Notes: generated by a model not told the origin, from the letters alone. DNA of 64,000 nucleotides from Iris pallida (GCA_029216955.1 JANAVB010009599.1:3216053-3280052), one strand, 5' to 3'; shown: positions 11,542 through 22,030, numbered from the stretch's first letter. Numbers and translations: made by a program.

Positions 11542-12510
11542 TATTTCTAAACTAAAAGTAATAATAATAATAAATATAATAATAAAAATATTCATCATAC
11601 ACTTTACTGGTAGAGTAAAGTGGGCAAACAATCATTTACATATATGGTTACATACACTATTATGTATAGTATATTTAAATATATACTCCTCCCTTCCCCC
11701 AAAAAATGAGAACTGATGTTTTCCTCTTAAGGAGAAAAAATGAAAAGTGGGCGAGAATGGATCAGAATCAAAAGAATGGGAAGGAAAATTTGAGGGAGAG
11801 GGGATGAAAGGTTACCAGTCGGGTCAGCGACGGCTTGGGGGCGCCACCGCCGGGACTGGTACTAGCTCGGTCCGTCGGCGGCCGGGCGCGGAAGGGCGAC
11901 ACGGGGATGACCTCGGTGAGGGGTCCAACGAGCTAGGCTGAGCACGGCACGGCCGCGGTCGGAGGGGGGTGGCCGTACGGGGCTGGTCAAGCAAACGCCG
12001 AGCGGAGAGGATCGGTGGCCAAACGCAGCTGCGATAGCGAGGCTGTTCACCGGGGCGTCCACGCGTAGGCTGTTCACCGGGTGGCAAGGTTAGGGTTCTT
12101 CCTTCTCTTTGTTCCTTTCTCTGGTAGTGGTGTTGATGATGGTTATGGTGGTGGGTTGCCATGAGTTGGCCAGAGTTTGGGCTGATAGGCGAGCACAAGT
12201 GTTGTGGTCGGTTGTCGTGACGGATTTTATTGGTGGTGGTGATGTCAGGTTTTGGTTGGCCGGAGTGGCCAGGGGTGCAGGTAGTGCAGGTGGAGGTGCT
12301 ATGGTGGCGACGGGGTGATGGTTGGATTTTTGGGGGACAGGGTGGCCGGTCTTAGTGGCTAGGCGAGGGATCAGTGATGTGTCGATAATGTTTGTGACGT
12401 TGTTGTGGAGAGATGGCGTAGGCGGATGATGGTGGTCGGCGAAGGGTGATGGTCAGTGATTGAGGTGACGGCGGTGGTACCGTGGTGCCAACGGTGCTGA
12501 AGGGTATTGT
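9947..12510 (-). repeat. 5' LTR of LARD-like element, U3 missing
   Basis: Aligns with 4568-6600 over its left 2 kb (same start CCAGTCCCAAAAGACTTA, same microsatellite, same GC-rich block at about 11800-11930), then continues with some 580 bases of GC-rich leader absent from the left LTR. The terminal bases next to the internal region are eroded (ACACTCC instead of ACGCCCC). U3 and promoter are missing: at about 12510-12545 the sequence passes into the primer site of the Tat-like element. Confidence 0.7.
11499..11541. repeat. (AAT)n microsatellite
   Basis: About 14 AAT units, the counterpart of the longer run at 6127-6203. Confidence 0.95.
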
Positions 12511-12562
12511 CACGACCCGTACCCACTGTGAGGGTACGAGTACGTGTTTTCCATAAATAAAT

Positions 12563-12580
12563 TGGCGACTCTGCTGGGGA
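12563..12580 (+). other. Primer binding site
   Basis: TGGCGACTCTGCTGGGGA begins with the TGG complementary to a tRNA CCA end and directly follows the LTR remnant. The same type of site is known from Ogre elements, where a tRNA-Arg primer has been proposed; I did not verify the tRNA here. Confidence 0.75.
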
Positions 12581-12600
12581 AAACCATCTCCTCTTCTGAG

Positions 12601-13824
12601 ATGGCAACAACTCAATGCGACACTTTGTCAGTCGGCTCGACGAAGAAGGTGATATCGATCCAATTCGATAAACTCGCCTACGAAGAAATGCAGCGGGCTA
12701 AGAGTGGCAAGCACACTTCAGCCTCCATCACCACTGCCAAGTCGAAGGGACGATCTATCTACGTCCCTAAGAATCTGTTGGCAACCAATGGTGAAGTTTC
12801 TGCCACAGTGTCTACTCCTAACACTGGCAAGAACTCTACTGCAAGCACACACGCTCTTATGTGCTCGAAGACGACAAAAGTCAAAAGTCACGCTGACAGC
12901 ACTGGCTCCTTAGCCAAGCCTGTTCCAACGTGCAATCTCAAAGTCAAAAGTCACGCTGACAGCACTGGCTCCTTAGCCAAGCTTGTTCCAGCGTACAATC
13001 TCAAATTCAAAAGTCACGCTGACAGCACTGGCTCCTTAGCCAAATCTGTTCCAGCGTGTATTTCTAAATTCAAAAGTCATGCTAACAGCACTGGTTCTTT
13101 AACCAAGCCAGTTTCAGCGTGTATTCCGTATACATCATCTAAGAAGAATAGCTCTTTAGCTATCTCTTCTTCCTTGCCAACTTCTACTAGAACTGGGGGT
13201 GGTCTTGCTAAAGCTCCTTCACAAATGGCACACAAAGTCCCTTCGAAAAGAAACAACTCTTTAGTTGTTTCTTCTGCTCCTGTAGTGTTTACTTCAGGAA
13301 CAGCTTTGACTGACAGTTTTGTTAGTCAAAGAAAAGGAGATGGTCTTTTGACTACTCTTCCTTCTGGACATTCTATGTCTCAAAACTTGAATAAGTCTAA
13401 GAAGAAATATTTTTTAATGTCTTCTTCTACGACTTCTTCGAATAGGGCACAGAATTTGTCTATAAAAGAAGGTCTGTTACCAACTCCTAATCAAGGAGGT
13501 GGTTCAACTCTTCCTTCTCTGCAAATATCCAGATCAATGGAAGAAAAACTCCAAGTATCAAAAACCAATGTTTTACCTCCAACTGATCTAAGAACAAAAC
13601 TTAATCAAACCCGTTTGGGAAGCACTTCTGGTGTCAAAAAACCATACCAAACGGGAACAAAAGTAAGAGATCCAGATGCAGAGTATGCTAGAAATTATGT
13701 GGCTCAGATTAATCACTCTCTATATAATCAAGAGCCATCAAGACCCAAGAACCGAAAATATATTCCTAAAAATACACAAAGAATGTTCTCTGATGTACCT
13801 CAATATTCACAGATAGATTTATGA
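12601..13824 (+). CDS. ORF1, extra protein before gag (Ogre-type position)
   Basis: An intact frame of 407 codons lies between the primer site and gag. I chose the ATG at 12601; the frame is open further upstream but only through the primer site. The protein is rich in Ser, Thr, Lys and Asn, with no membrane segment or known catalytic motif. Residues 93-176 are four tandem copies of a 21-residue unit, consensus KxKSHADSTGSLAKxVP. A second, non-repetitive part near the C-terminus (DPDAEYARNYVAQINHSL) looks more protein-like and could be the conserved core. An ORF in this place is known in Ogre elements; its function is unknown. It is the only long intact frame in the element, while gag and pol are broken. 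Confidence 0.65.
   Translation: MATTQCDTLSVGSTKKVISIQFDKLAYEEMQRAKSGKHTSASITTAKSKGRSIYVPKNLLATNGEVSATVSTPNTGKNSTASTHALMCSKTTKVKSHADSTGSLAKPVPTCNLKVKSHADSTGSLAKLVPAYNLKFKSHADSTGSLAKSVPACISKFKSHANSTGSLTKPVSACIPYTSSKKNSSLAISSSLPTSTRTGGGLAKAPSQMAHKVPSKRNNSLVVSSAPVVFTSGTALTDSFVSQRKGDGLLTTLPSGHSMSQNLNKSKKKYFLMSSSTTSSNRAQNLSIKEGLLPTPNQGGGSTLPSLQISRSMEEKLQVSKTNVLPPTDLRTKLNQTRLGSTSGVKKPYQTGTKVRDPDAEYARNYVAQINHSLYNQEPSRPKNRKYIPKNTQRMFSDVPQYSQIDL
12877..13128 (+). repeat. 4 x 63 bp in-frame tandem repeat in ORF1
   Basis: Four units of exactly 63 bases (CACGCTGACAGCACTGGCTC core) start at 12877, 12940, 13003 and 13066. The unit is a multiple of three, so the frame is kept. The last copy is the most diverged. 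Confidence 0.9.
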
Positions 13825-13860
13825 GAACATCTTTAACAGAAAAGAAGGAATAATTCTGTG

Positions 13861-14002
13861 TCAATGTATCATGACCATACTGAATGTGACTTCCAGCCAA
13901 AAGTCATAATTCAATGCAGATGTCAATCAATGGATCATGACCATGCTGATCATGAATGTGACTTCCAGCCAAGAGTCATAATGCAATGCAGATGTCAAAC
14001 TA
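13861..14002 (+). repeat. Tandem pair between ORF1 and gag
   Basis: Two copies of a unit of about 70 bases holding ATCATGACCAT, TGAATGTGACTTCCAGCCAA and CAATGCAGATGTCAA. The 216 bases between ORF1 and gag otherwise show no feature. Confidence 0.8.
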
Positions 14003-14040
14003 AATGACAATCTGTCTTCAACCGAATTCAGTGTGAACCT

Positions 14041-15222
14041 ATGTCTGATGAAGATGAACCTCTGTTCGCCTCTATCAATATGACCTCTCGGGATACTGGG
14101 GGTAGAACTGATAGTCCAGATGGAGTATATAGAGGCACCAGATCAAGGGTCATGGCTTCTAATCAAAGAACTTCGGTTTCTGAAGATTATTCTGAATTTC
14201 TTGGAGAATCTAACTTCCCACCTCTTCCTACTGGGGGTAGTTCTCCTACAAATGATTTTGATACACAAAGCAGTGATTCAGAACATACAACATCCACTAA
14301 TTCATCAACAATCCCTCGTACAGTCACAACTTATATGGTCGATGGGAATACTGATGAACCTTCTTCTTCCATGACTCCTCAAGAACAAAGAATTGCTTCT
14401 TTGGAACAACAAATGAAGTCTATGGCTGACACTATGAAGTTGATGTATGAACTTATGGCAGCCCAGCTGCAAAATCGACAGACTATACCAGAAGCCATAC
14501 CAATTAACACTGATGTAAGCCCAGTACATGTTCCTCCAGCAGTACAATCCACTACTCCTGGGCAAGCTCAACCAGTTCCTAGTCTCTCGGGAGCTGGGGG
14601 TAGTACTTATAATGCTGTTCCTCCTCCCAACTATTCTCTACAAGCTACAACTCTACAATCTTCTGGAGTTGTTACTGAAGAATTGAGGAATCTCCGAACT
14701 CAATTTGAGGCATTCAAACAGAAGGATGGTTTACAAAGGTTAGGCATCAAGCAACCTTATCCAATAGAATGGAAGCAAGTATCGTATCCTCCTAAATACA
14801 AGCCTCCTACTATCTCATTCTATGATGGAACCACTTCTCTGAGTCAATTTATTAATCACTTTGAAGTAATGACTGACCAGCTACAACCAAGTGATGCGCT
14901 CCTTACTCGGGTGTTTGTCGGATGTCTCAAAGGAACGGCTTATGAATGGTATAGAAGTCTCCCGGATGGGTGTATTATCTCATTTGCCGGTTTTAAATAA
15001 ATGTTTCTTGAACGGTTCTATGAAGGGCTCAATGACATGACCATGTCTGCTCTTATAAGAATCAAGCAAAAAAATAATGAAACTACAGAGGATTTCATTG
15101 AACGGTTTCAAAGAGAAGCTCTGAAGATGCCTCTTGGAACTCCTGATGCTGTTACCATCGACACATACAAATCAAATTTGTTGCCAATCATCAGCATGTG
15201 GACAGGATCTACTCAATTTTAA
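14041..15222 (+). pseudogene. gag of Tat-like element
   Basis: Gag is the capsid protein. From ATG 14041 the frame has an acidic, Ser-rich N-terminus, a likely coiled coil (QEQRIASLEQQMKSMADTMK), a Pro-rich linker, then the conserved gag core (ISFYDGTTSLSQFINHFEV, LTRVFVGCLKGTAYEWYRSL). A TAA at 14998-15000 cuts the core just before FLERFYEG; the continuation in the same frame (DFIERFQREALKMP) is typical of the domain and ends at TAA 15220-15222. So one point stop splits a recognisable gag, and a second stop or frameshift ends it. Confidence 0.8.
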
Positions 15223-15960
15223 GATTGGCCTTCCTTCATAGTTAGTGCCAAAGCCGCAGAAATTGGTGCTGAAACCTTCAAAGGTTTAGGAGTACAGATG
15301 AATCCCAAAGAAATAGGTCAAAAGTACTAACAACAATAGTGCTAAATCCAATACTTGCAAGGGAAAAGAAACCCTTGAAGTTTATCTTCAGAGTAAAGAT
15401 GCATCGACTGTTCAAACTCCTCCTGCCTCTACGACCCAACAACCAAGAGCACCTCGTCCCAAAGAAGAATACTCTTTTGATGACGATGATGTCCTTGGTA
15501 TCTTTGAATGTCTGCTGAAAGGTAATAAAATACAATTACCTGAAATCAAGAAACCTGATGAAGCTGGCAAGACAGATCATCCTAAGTACTGTCCGTACCA
15601 TAGAATGTTGGGTCACACAGCTCGTACATGTTTTGTACTGAAAGGAAAAATCCAGGAAATGATCAAATCTGGAGCTGTCACTCTCACTCCGAAAGAAAAG
15701 ACCGTCACTTCCAATGTTGTCTCTATGCAATTCGAAGATTTTCCTCCTCAACTCCTCGAAAGCGGGATTGTTCCTATTCCCAAGACAACTCTTGAAATCG
15801 TGAATATTCTCCCTCCACAGTCTGAAGGATTAGTACCGATCACTATTGAAACATGAGAAATCATCTGGATTCATCCTGATCTAGTGGCAGATTTTGAGTC
15901 TCCTCCCATTCAAAAGACTACTTCCTTAAAATCTAAGAAGGCCAAAAAAAACTAAGTCAT
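15223..15960 (+). pseudogene. gag C-terminus with zinc knuckle, Tat-like
   Basis: After the gag core the frame shifts. First a short tail (SAKAAEIGAETFKGLGVQ) in the gag frame, then in another frame the motif CPYHRMLGHTARTC at about 15590-15640. This Cys-x2-His-x4-His-x4-Cys knuckle with YH is typical of Tat gag proteins. The following stretch (SGAVTLTPKE) also fits. It ends with a stop at about 15854. Confidence 0.65.
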
Positions 15961-15965
15961 GTCAT

Positions 15966-16430
15966 ATGACTTCTTTCGAGTCTACTTCCGACACAGAGCC
16001 GAAAGATAAGGGAGAAGCACTTGCTGGTGCTACTAGAACAGGGAAACCTTATCTAAAGGATTATTCCAAGAGTCCTGAGGATACTCCTGATATCCCTCCT
16101 ACTGACAAAGATGCTCCTGATGTTCCTCTTAAGGAAGAATCATCCACTGCACCTGTTCCTTCAACTTCACCGGTTGTACCTATTCCTTCCAAGCCCACAG
16201 CACTTGAGAAAGGCAAACAACAAGTTCGCTTCGACAAACCAATCAGGAAGTCCCCTCCCCTTGGACTTCAGAAGCCTTATAACTTTGACATTTTAGCTCA
16301 ACTCGCTAATACTCCAGCTAGAATGTCCCTCTTGGAACTTCTACGTCTTTCTAAAGAGACTCGGGAGACATTAAGTGAGGCACTTCTTCAGGCGGACTCT
16401 TGTCTTGCACAATTAAAGAAGCAGATGAAG
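15966..16430 (+). pseudogene. gag-protease linker, Tat-like
   Basis: A low-complexity frame rich in Pro, Ser, Asp and Lys (about 155 codons useful) ends in a more ordered part (NFDILAQLANTPARMSLLELLRLSKETR) typical of the region before the Tat protease. At about 16400-16440 the coding sense moves to another frame, in which EADEEPATCLHCNS continues into the protease. Confidence 0.6.
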
Positions 16431-17006
16431 AACCTGCTACTTGCTTACATTGCAATAGTATATTGGAGATCATCCCGAATATCACCTTTACACAAGATGA
16501 CATGTTATTGGAGGATAATCGACATGATCGGCCTCTCTACTACACCGGTTATATCGATACGATGAAGGTAGATCGTATTCTTATTGATCCAGGGTCTGCT
16601 TTAAGCATAATGCCAAGGAGTCTGCTAGATGAATTAAAAAATTCCTCTTCACAAACTCTCCAAGACGGTTACTACTATCTTGGGATTCAATCAAAGTCAA
16701 AGCGAGCCGTTGGGAAAGATTCATCTGAAACTCCAAATAGGCGATTTCAGATCCAAAGTCACTTTCTATGTGATTGAGATCGTGGGATCTTATAATCTTC
16801 TCCTGGGAAGACCCTTCCTTCATGAAAATAATATAGTGCCTTCTACTCTTCATCAGTGCTTTAAATACATTGACAGCAATGGAAGAGTACAAAAGGAAGT
16901 TGGTGATATAAATCTTTTTCGTGGGGTTGAAGCTTATTTCAGTGATTCCCGGTGGTACAAAGAAGAGTATACAAAATTAGTACAAGCCATGGAAAAAGAA
17001 GATCCG
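16400..17006 (+). pseudogene. Aspartic protease, Tat-like
   Basis: The protease cleaves the polyprotein. The active-site region reads RILIDPGSALSIMPRSLL; DPGS in place of D(S/T)G is seen in Tat/Ogre proteases. The second half (KVTFYVIEIVGSYNLLLGRPFLHENNIVPSTLHQ) follows after a frameshift near 16690-16705. In the new frame the sequence runs to a TAA at 17007-17009. Two frameshifts therefore inactivate it. Confidence 0.75.
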
Positions 17007-17009
17007 TAA

Positions 17010-17258
17010 AGTGAGACCTTGATAATTCCTGTTAAAGGTCGAACTACTCAGCAACAGTCTCCTAAACCCTCTGGAGAAGGCCCCTTCATTATTCCAGTGA
17101 ACGGACGTATCTCTCCGTTATCTCCATCATCTACCCAAGACACACTGATCATTCCTGTCAGTGGGCGTACTACATTTCCGGCATCTTCATCTACAAAACA
17201 GGACACTCTAGTAATCCCTGTTGGAGGACGGACTACTCTTCCATCTCAGGCTTCAAGG
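17010..17258 (+). other. IIPVxGR repeat linker between protease and RT
   Basis: In the same frame as protease end and RT, bounded by TAA (17007-17009) and TAG (17259-17261), lie four copies of (I/V)IPVxGR(T/I) starting at 17022, 17088, 17148 and 17211, spaced 22, 20 and 21 codons apart and joined by Ser/Thr/Pro/Gln linkers. In Ogre an intron sits between protease and RT, so this block could be an intron-like or linker segment. I do not recognise a known domain. Confidence 0.6.
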
Positions 17259-17261
17259 TAG

Positions 17262-19529
17262 CTCACCTCTTCTGAGCCATTTGTTATCGATCTTAATCGA
17301 AATAAAACTTCCTCTCATTCTTCTTCTCCTCCTTTAGTCATTGATTTGGCTAAAATTTCTAAGGCCCAGCCCTCTCCCAATGTAAATACTACTGCTTTTA
17401 AATTTAATGAAAAGTCTCCATCTTTGCAGTATATTGATGTGTGTAATCATGTTCATAGTTATTTGCATTTGTTAGATGACTTGAGAACAATAACCATAGG
17501 AGTTGTACAGACTTTTCATACAGACGTATCCCTAGAATCAATACAAACTTTATACTTTTTGCTTCCTAGTAGAAAGCCAGGAGACATTCCAATATTCTTC
17601 TACAAAGGGCCTCAGAATCCTTCTGATTTGGAAGACGATGACAAAGACGATGATACTGGAAGGTTACAATTACGTCGTTATAGTCAGCAATCTAAAGACA
17701 TTATCAAAAATATGGGCTATGACTTCAGAACTAGCCTTAGTGATGGAAGAGGAAGAAGAATGCCTGTTCGGATTCCTTCTCTGAAATATGGGAGGACAAA
17801 ATGCGGATTAGGTTATATTGCTCATACTCCTTTTATCAATACTGTCCATAAAGATCCCGAATCTGACGAAGATAAGAGATCTGATTCTTCTAGTACCACT
17901 TCTTGGGATTCTGATACAAGTATCGGTGACTTCCATTACAACATTCTGTCTTCCAACATGGTCTCCGTTGACGGTTCTGAAAAAAATAATGAAAATGAAG
18001 ATGAATTTGAAATCTCACCTGAATCAGAACAATGGGCCCAAAGGTTAGATAATCAATGGGAGTTTCGATTTGAGCAAAAAGAACCTCCGACTGAAGACAA
18101 ACTTGTTCAAATAGATGTTGGTGAAGAAGGATCCCCCAAACCAATATTCATTAGTGAAAGTCTATCAGAAGCTGATAAGCAAGACATGATCAAACTTATT
18201 CGTGAATACATCGATGTCTTTGCTTGGAGTTATGAATATATGCCAGGACTTGATCTACAAGTCGCTACTCACAAACTCAATATCATGCCGAATGCTAAAC
18301 CGGTTAAACAACAACAGCGACGATTTCGTCCAGATATTATGGATGCAATTGAAGCTGAAGTCAATAAACTCATGGCTTCTGGGTTTATTAGAGAGGAACA
18401 ACATCCTGATTGGGTGGCTAATATAGTTTCTGTCCTTAAAAAGACTGGCAAGATCAGAGTATGCATAGACTATCGTAATCTCAATGCGGCATGTCCTAAA
18501 GATGAATTCTCTCTACCAATTACTGATGTTATGATCGATAATACCTGTGGGTTTGAACGGATGTCATTCATGGACGGGTATTCTGGGTACAATCAGATTA
18601 AAATGTTTCCAGATGACGAGAAACACACTTCTTTCAGAACGCCGATCGGTACATACTGTTATACAGTTATGCCATTTGGTCTCAAGAATGCAGGAGCAAC
18701 TTATCAACGAGCCATGAGCACTATATTCCGTGAACATTTGCGGAAGACAGTCGAATGCTATATTGATGATATCGCAGTCAAAAGTCGACAAAAAGAGGAT
18801 CACATCCAAGATTTGAAAACTATTTTTGATCTAATGCGTAAGCATCAATTAAAGATGAACCCCAATAAGTCCTTCTTAGGCGTCTCTAGTGGTAAATTTT
18901 TCGGCTTCGTCATTACCTCGAAAGGTATACACGTGGATCTAGAGAAGTTTAAAGCCATCCAAGAGATGCGTCCTCCACGCACCTTAAAAGAGCTACGAGG
19001 ATTTCAAGGAAGGATCGCTTATATCAGGAGATTCATCTCTAATCTTTCAGGACGCTGCAGACCATTCAATAAACTTATGAAGAAAGATGTTTCTTTTGTC
19101 TGGAATGATGAATGTCAGAAAGCATTCGATGATATAAAACAATATCTGATGAGCCCTCCAGTATTGGTACCTCCTGTCTCAGGAATACCGTTCCTCCTAT
19201 ATACCCGAGCAATGAGTCATTCATTGGGTGCGTTGCTTGCTCAAAAGAATAAAAATGGTCATGAACAAGCCATTTACTATCTCAGTCGTACTATGACCGG
19301 AGCTGAACCTCGATATTCACCAGTTGAAAAAGAATGTCTAGCCCTGATGTTCGCTGTTCAAAAGACACGACATTATATCATTGGCCAGACTATTCATGTC
19401 ATCTCCAGGATCAACCCCATACGAGTCATGATGAAGAAACCAAGTGTTTTAAATTCTCGATTGGCTAACTGGGGAATCTTACTTGCTCAGTATGACATGC
19501 ATTATATCCCTCAAAAATCAGCCAAATGA
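17262..19529 (+). pseudogene. Reverse transcriptase and first RNase H, Tat-like
   Basis: A long open frame, the best kept part of pol. An acidic N-terminal part is followed by RT: VFAWSYEYMPGLD, VKQQQRRFRPD, GFIREEQHPDWVANIVSVLKK, RVCIDYRNLNAACPKDEFSL, FMDGYSGYNQIKM, VMPFGLKNAGATYQR and the catalytic YIDD near residue 471 counted from 17346. The connection and first RNase H follow (LLYTRAMSHSLGALLAQ, EKECLALMFAVQKTRHYI); its first and third acidic residues are not where expected, as is common in Tat elements where a second RNase H takes over. A TGA at 19527-19529 interrupts before QALADFLA. Confidence 0.85.
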
Positions 19530-20100
19530 CAAGCTTTAGCTGATTTTTTGGCTGTTCATTCAATTCCAGAGAATTCAAAACTCTACGATGAAATTCTAGA
19601 TGAAGTCCTAGACTCAAATCAAATTGATGAAGAAGATTCTACTTGGCGTCTATTCTTTGACGGAGCTTCAAGAATAGGTCCTAATGGTGACATTGTTGCT
19701 GGAGTTGGAATTGTTCTTGTATCACCAGAAGGTCTTGCTATCCAAAAAGCTTATTCTCTCGATCAGCCATATTCAAACAACGTTGCTGAGTACAATACAT
19801 TACTCATTGGTCTTCAGCTCGCTAAACATCTGAATATTTAACATTTGGAGGCGTATGGAGACTCTAAACTCATTGCCAATCAGATAAGGGGCACTTATGA
19901 AGTTCGCCATCAAGATCTGGTTCCTTATCATAGATCGGCTATATCTATGGCTTCTTCATTTGAAGAATTCTTTATCGAGCATGTTAGGCGAGCATGTAAC
20001 ACAGAAGCTAATGCTCTTGCTAATCTCGCGGCAGTATTGGCTATTCCGATTAGACGTCAACAAATGATTGTTGTTTGCAATCGAGAATTATTTCATCTCG
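19530..20100 (+). pseudogene. Second (archaeal-type) RNase H, Tat-like
   Basis: Same frame as RT. Visible: QALADFLAVHSIPE, WRLFFDGASRIGPNGDIVAGVG (first Asp), NNVAEYNTLLIGLQLA (Glu), a TAA at 19839-19841, then LEAYGDSKLIANQIRG (Asp) and EANALANLA, where consensus has EADALA; the last acidic residue is thus Asn. A second RNase H of this type is a marker of the Tat lineage. One stop and one changed catalytic residue suggest decay. Confidence 0.8.
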
Positions 20101-21527
20101 AAAACAATCTAACTCTAGGATTTCCAGTTGATATTGAAGAATCAACATCTCATGATATCAATACAACAAGAGGATTTGGATTAAGTCGTAAACCATTATC
20201 ATCGTCATCTGATTCTAGTATGGAATTCATCTTCAGTAATTCAGCTGAGACTCAAAATACGGATAAAGATTGGAGACTTTCTTTCTTAGATTTCGTATTG
20301 TATGATATTCTTCCAGATAATCCGAGTGAGGCAGCATCTATCAGACGACGATCACTCTGATTCTATTACAATCATACTACAAAAACCTTATATCGTCGAG
20401 CTTATGATGGTTTACTTCTTCGATGTGTCGTCGGTAGTGAAGCCCAACAAATTATCCATGAAGCACATGATGGAATTTGTGGAGCACATCAGCCAGGAGC
20501 AAAACTTCAAGACCGTATTCGACGTATGGGTTATTATTGGCCCACTATGGTATCAGATGCCATCGAATATGCAAGGAAGTGTAAAGCTTGTCAAATTCAT
20601 ACAGACTTTATTCATCAACCTTCAGAATTTTTACATCCAACAGCAGCATCATGGCCCTTTGAAGCTTGGGGCATGGACATTATTGGCCCGATCAATCCGC
20701 CGTCATCAAAAGGTCATCGGTTTATTCTCGCAATAACCGATTATTTCTCCAAATGGGCCGAAGCTATTCCTTTATCTGAAGTCAAAACTTCTAATGTCAT
20801 CCACTTTATCAAGCATCATGTCATCTACAGATTTGGTGTTCCTCGACGCATTATTCATGATAATAGACCACAATTCGTCAGCCAGAAGTTTACACGATTC
20901 TGTGATGATCATCGGATCAACAATGTGGCTTCTACCGCATATAATCCGGCAGCTAACGGATTAGCAGAAGCTTTCAACAAGACCATCATCAAACTCTTAA
21001 AGAAGTTTGTTTCTACTAACAAACGTAATTGGAGTGAGAAACTTGGTGAATGTTTGTGGGCTTACCGTACTACAGTTCGTAAGGCCACCAAATGTGCACC
21101 TTTCTCTTTGGTGTATGGATGCGAAGCTGTTCTCCCATTAGAGATTCAAATTCCTTCTTTAAGGATAGCAATCGCTAATAAACTTACCACCGAGAATAAT
21201 GATCGTCTTCGACTTCAGGAATTAGAAGCTCTGGATGAAAAGCGGTTATATGCTCAACAGAATATCGAATTCTATCAAGCTAGAATCTCAAGAGCTTTTA
21301 ACAAGAAAGTCAGAGTTCAAGCATATCAAAAAGGGGAACTTGTTCTTGCAGTCAGACGTCCGATGACTATGACTCATATGAGTAAAGGCAAGTTCGATGC
21401 AAAGTGGGAAGGTCCCTATGTTGTGAGCCGAGTCTTCTCAAATGGAGCTTATCAACTCTCAGAACTGGATGGTCGAATTTCTATGATGCCTATTAATGGC
21501 AAATTCCTTAAAAAGTATTATGTATAA
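20101..21527 (+). pseudogene. Integrase, Tat-like
   Basis: Same pol frame with one TGA at 20358-20360 upstream of the zinc region. Zinc binding: IIHEAHDGICGAHQPG with CKACQIH. Core: Asp in WGMDIIGPINP, Asp in RIIHDNRPQFVS (HDNRPQF for usual SDNGPQF), Glu in NGLAEAFNKTIIK. The C-terminal part (KVRVQAYQKGELVLAVRRP, GKFDAKWEGPYVVSRV) follows, ending at 21525-21527. Without the three pol stops the chain would run unbroken from RT. Confidence 0.85.
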
Positions 21528-21613
21528 ATATAAATGCTTGTAAATCATCAGACAAGTTCAAGTCTATAAATAAAATTCAAATTTTATTTCATCATAGATG
21601 ATAGTACATGATA

Positions 21614-21937
21614 TTAAGGAAGATCACTATCATCTTTTTCTACATTTGGACGCGGACCGCTGCCGTCCTTCTCGAAAACACGATCAGCAAAGGAGCTGAG
21701 AACTTCCTTGCTGGAACCCACGAGGAACTTGCAAGCAGCCATCCTCATGGCTTCTTCTTCTTCAGTCCTTCCCGGTTCAAGCAGAAAGTCCAGGATGTCT
21801 CATGGTGGCTGGGGTACAGACAAACCTTCGCCTACTTCCGCCTCCTTCGGCTGAACTGGATCGGCAGGGCGTTCTTCAGTGCCCTTCTGAGCCTTCGGGG
21901 CGATTTCAGTCTTCTTAGATGCTTCTCCAGACGACAT
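21614..21937 (-). pseudogene. Antisense small ORF (aORF-A) of Tat-like element
   Basis: On the strand opposite to gag-pol, from ATG 21935-21937 to TAA 21614-21616, a frame of 107 codons holds one internal TGA at 21800-21802. The first part is Lys/Glu/Pro rich (MSSGEASKKTEIAPKAQKG), the second more ordered (DILDFLLEPGRTEEEEAMRM, ACKFLVGSSKEVLSSFADRV) and acidic. A TATA box lies 47-57 bases upstream. I recognise no family. The frame ends 86 bases past the pol stop, so this unit and pol are convergent. Confidence that it was once a gene is moderate, based on the TATA and protein-like composition. Confidence 0.45.
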
Positions 21938-21983
21938 TTTTATGTGAAGAGTAGAAGTGCTCATTCCTGTCAGATTTCTGTTC

Positions 21984-21994
21984 TATTTATATAC
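21984..21994 (-). promoter_or_regulatory. TATA box of aORF-A
   Basis: The minus strand reads TATATAAATAG, 47-57 bases before the aORF-A ATG. Confidence 0.5.
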
Positions 21995-22030
21995 AGAGAT
22001 TCCTCAAACAACGAATCGACACATTCATTC

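Larger units (their letters stand above)
4568..12510 (-). mobile_element. LARD-like non-autonomous LTR retrotransposon
   Basis: Two similar long blocks in the same orientation (4568-7329 and 9947-12510) flank 2.6 kb with no coding potential. On the minus strand the left block starts TGTAAACCCCC and ends ACGTTATA, close to the TGTAA...CGTTACA ends of a third copy at 50053-53694. Long LTRs around a non-coding core fit the LARD class (large retrotransposon derivatives). The 3' internal end reads as a Tekay-type tail (TTTCGAGGATAAAATTC) followed by the purine-rich AAGTTGGGTAGGA just before the LTR, so it probably derives from and depends on Tekay-like elements. The right (5') LTR lacks its U3, cut off next to the Tat-like element. 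Confidence 0.75.

Noticed and set aside
12511..12545. TGTCACGACCCG as start of another Tekay-like LTR
   Set aside because: Matches the first 12 bases of the LTR at 28340 but diverges at once; too short to support.
15278..15751. Minus-strand frames opposite gag
   Set aside because: Shadows of the plus-strand gag; no domain and no conservation signal.
17006..17337. Ogre-type intron with donor GTAAAG (17006) and acceptor CTCCTTTAG (17337)
   Set aside because: The signals look good and would remove both stops, but splicing there does not keep the pol frame as sequenced. Other acceptors tested (17249, 17257, 17261, 17276) also fail or keep a stop. Left as an open possibility only.
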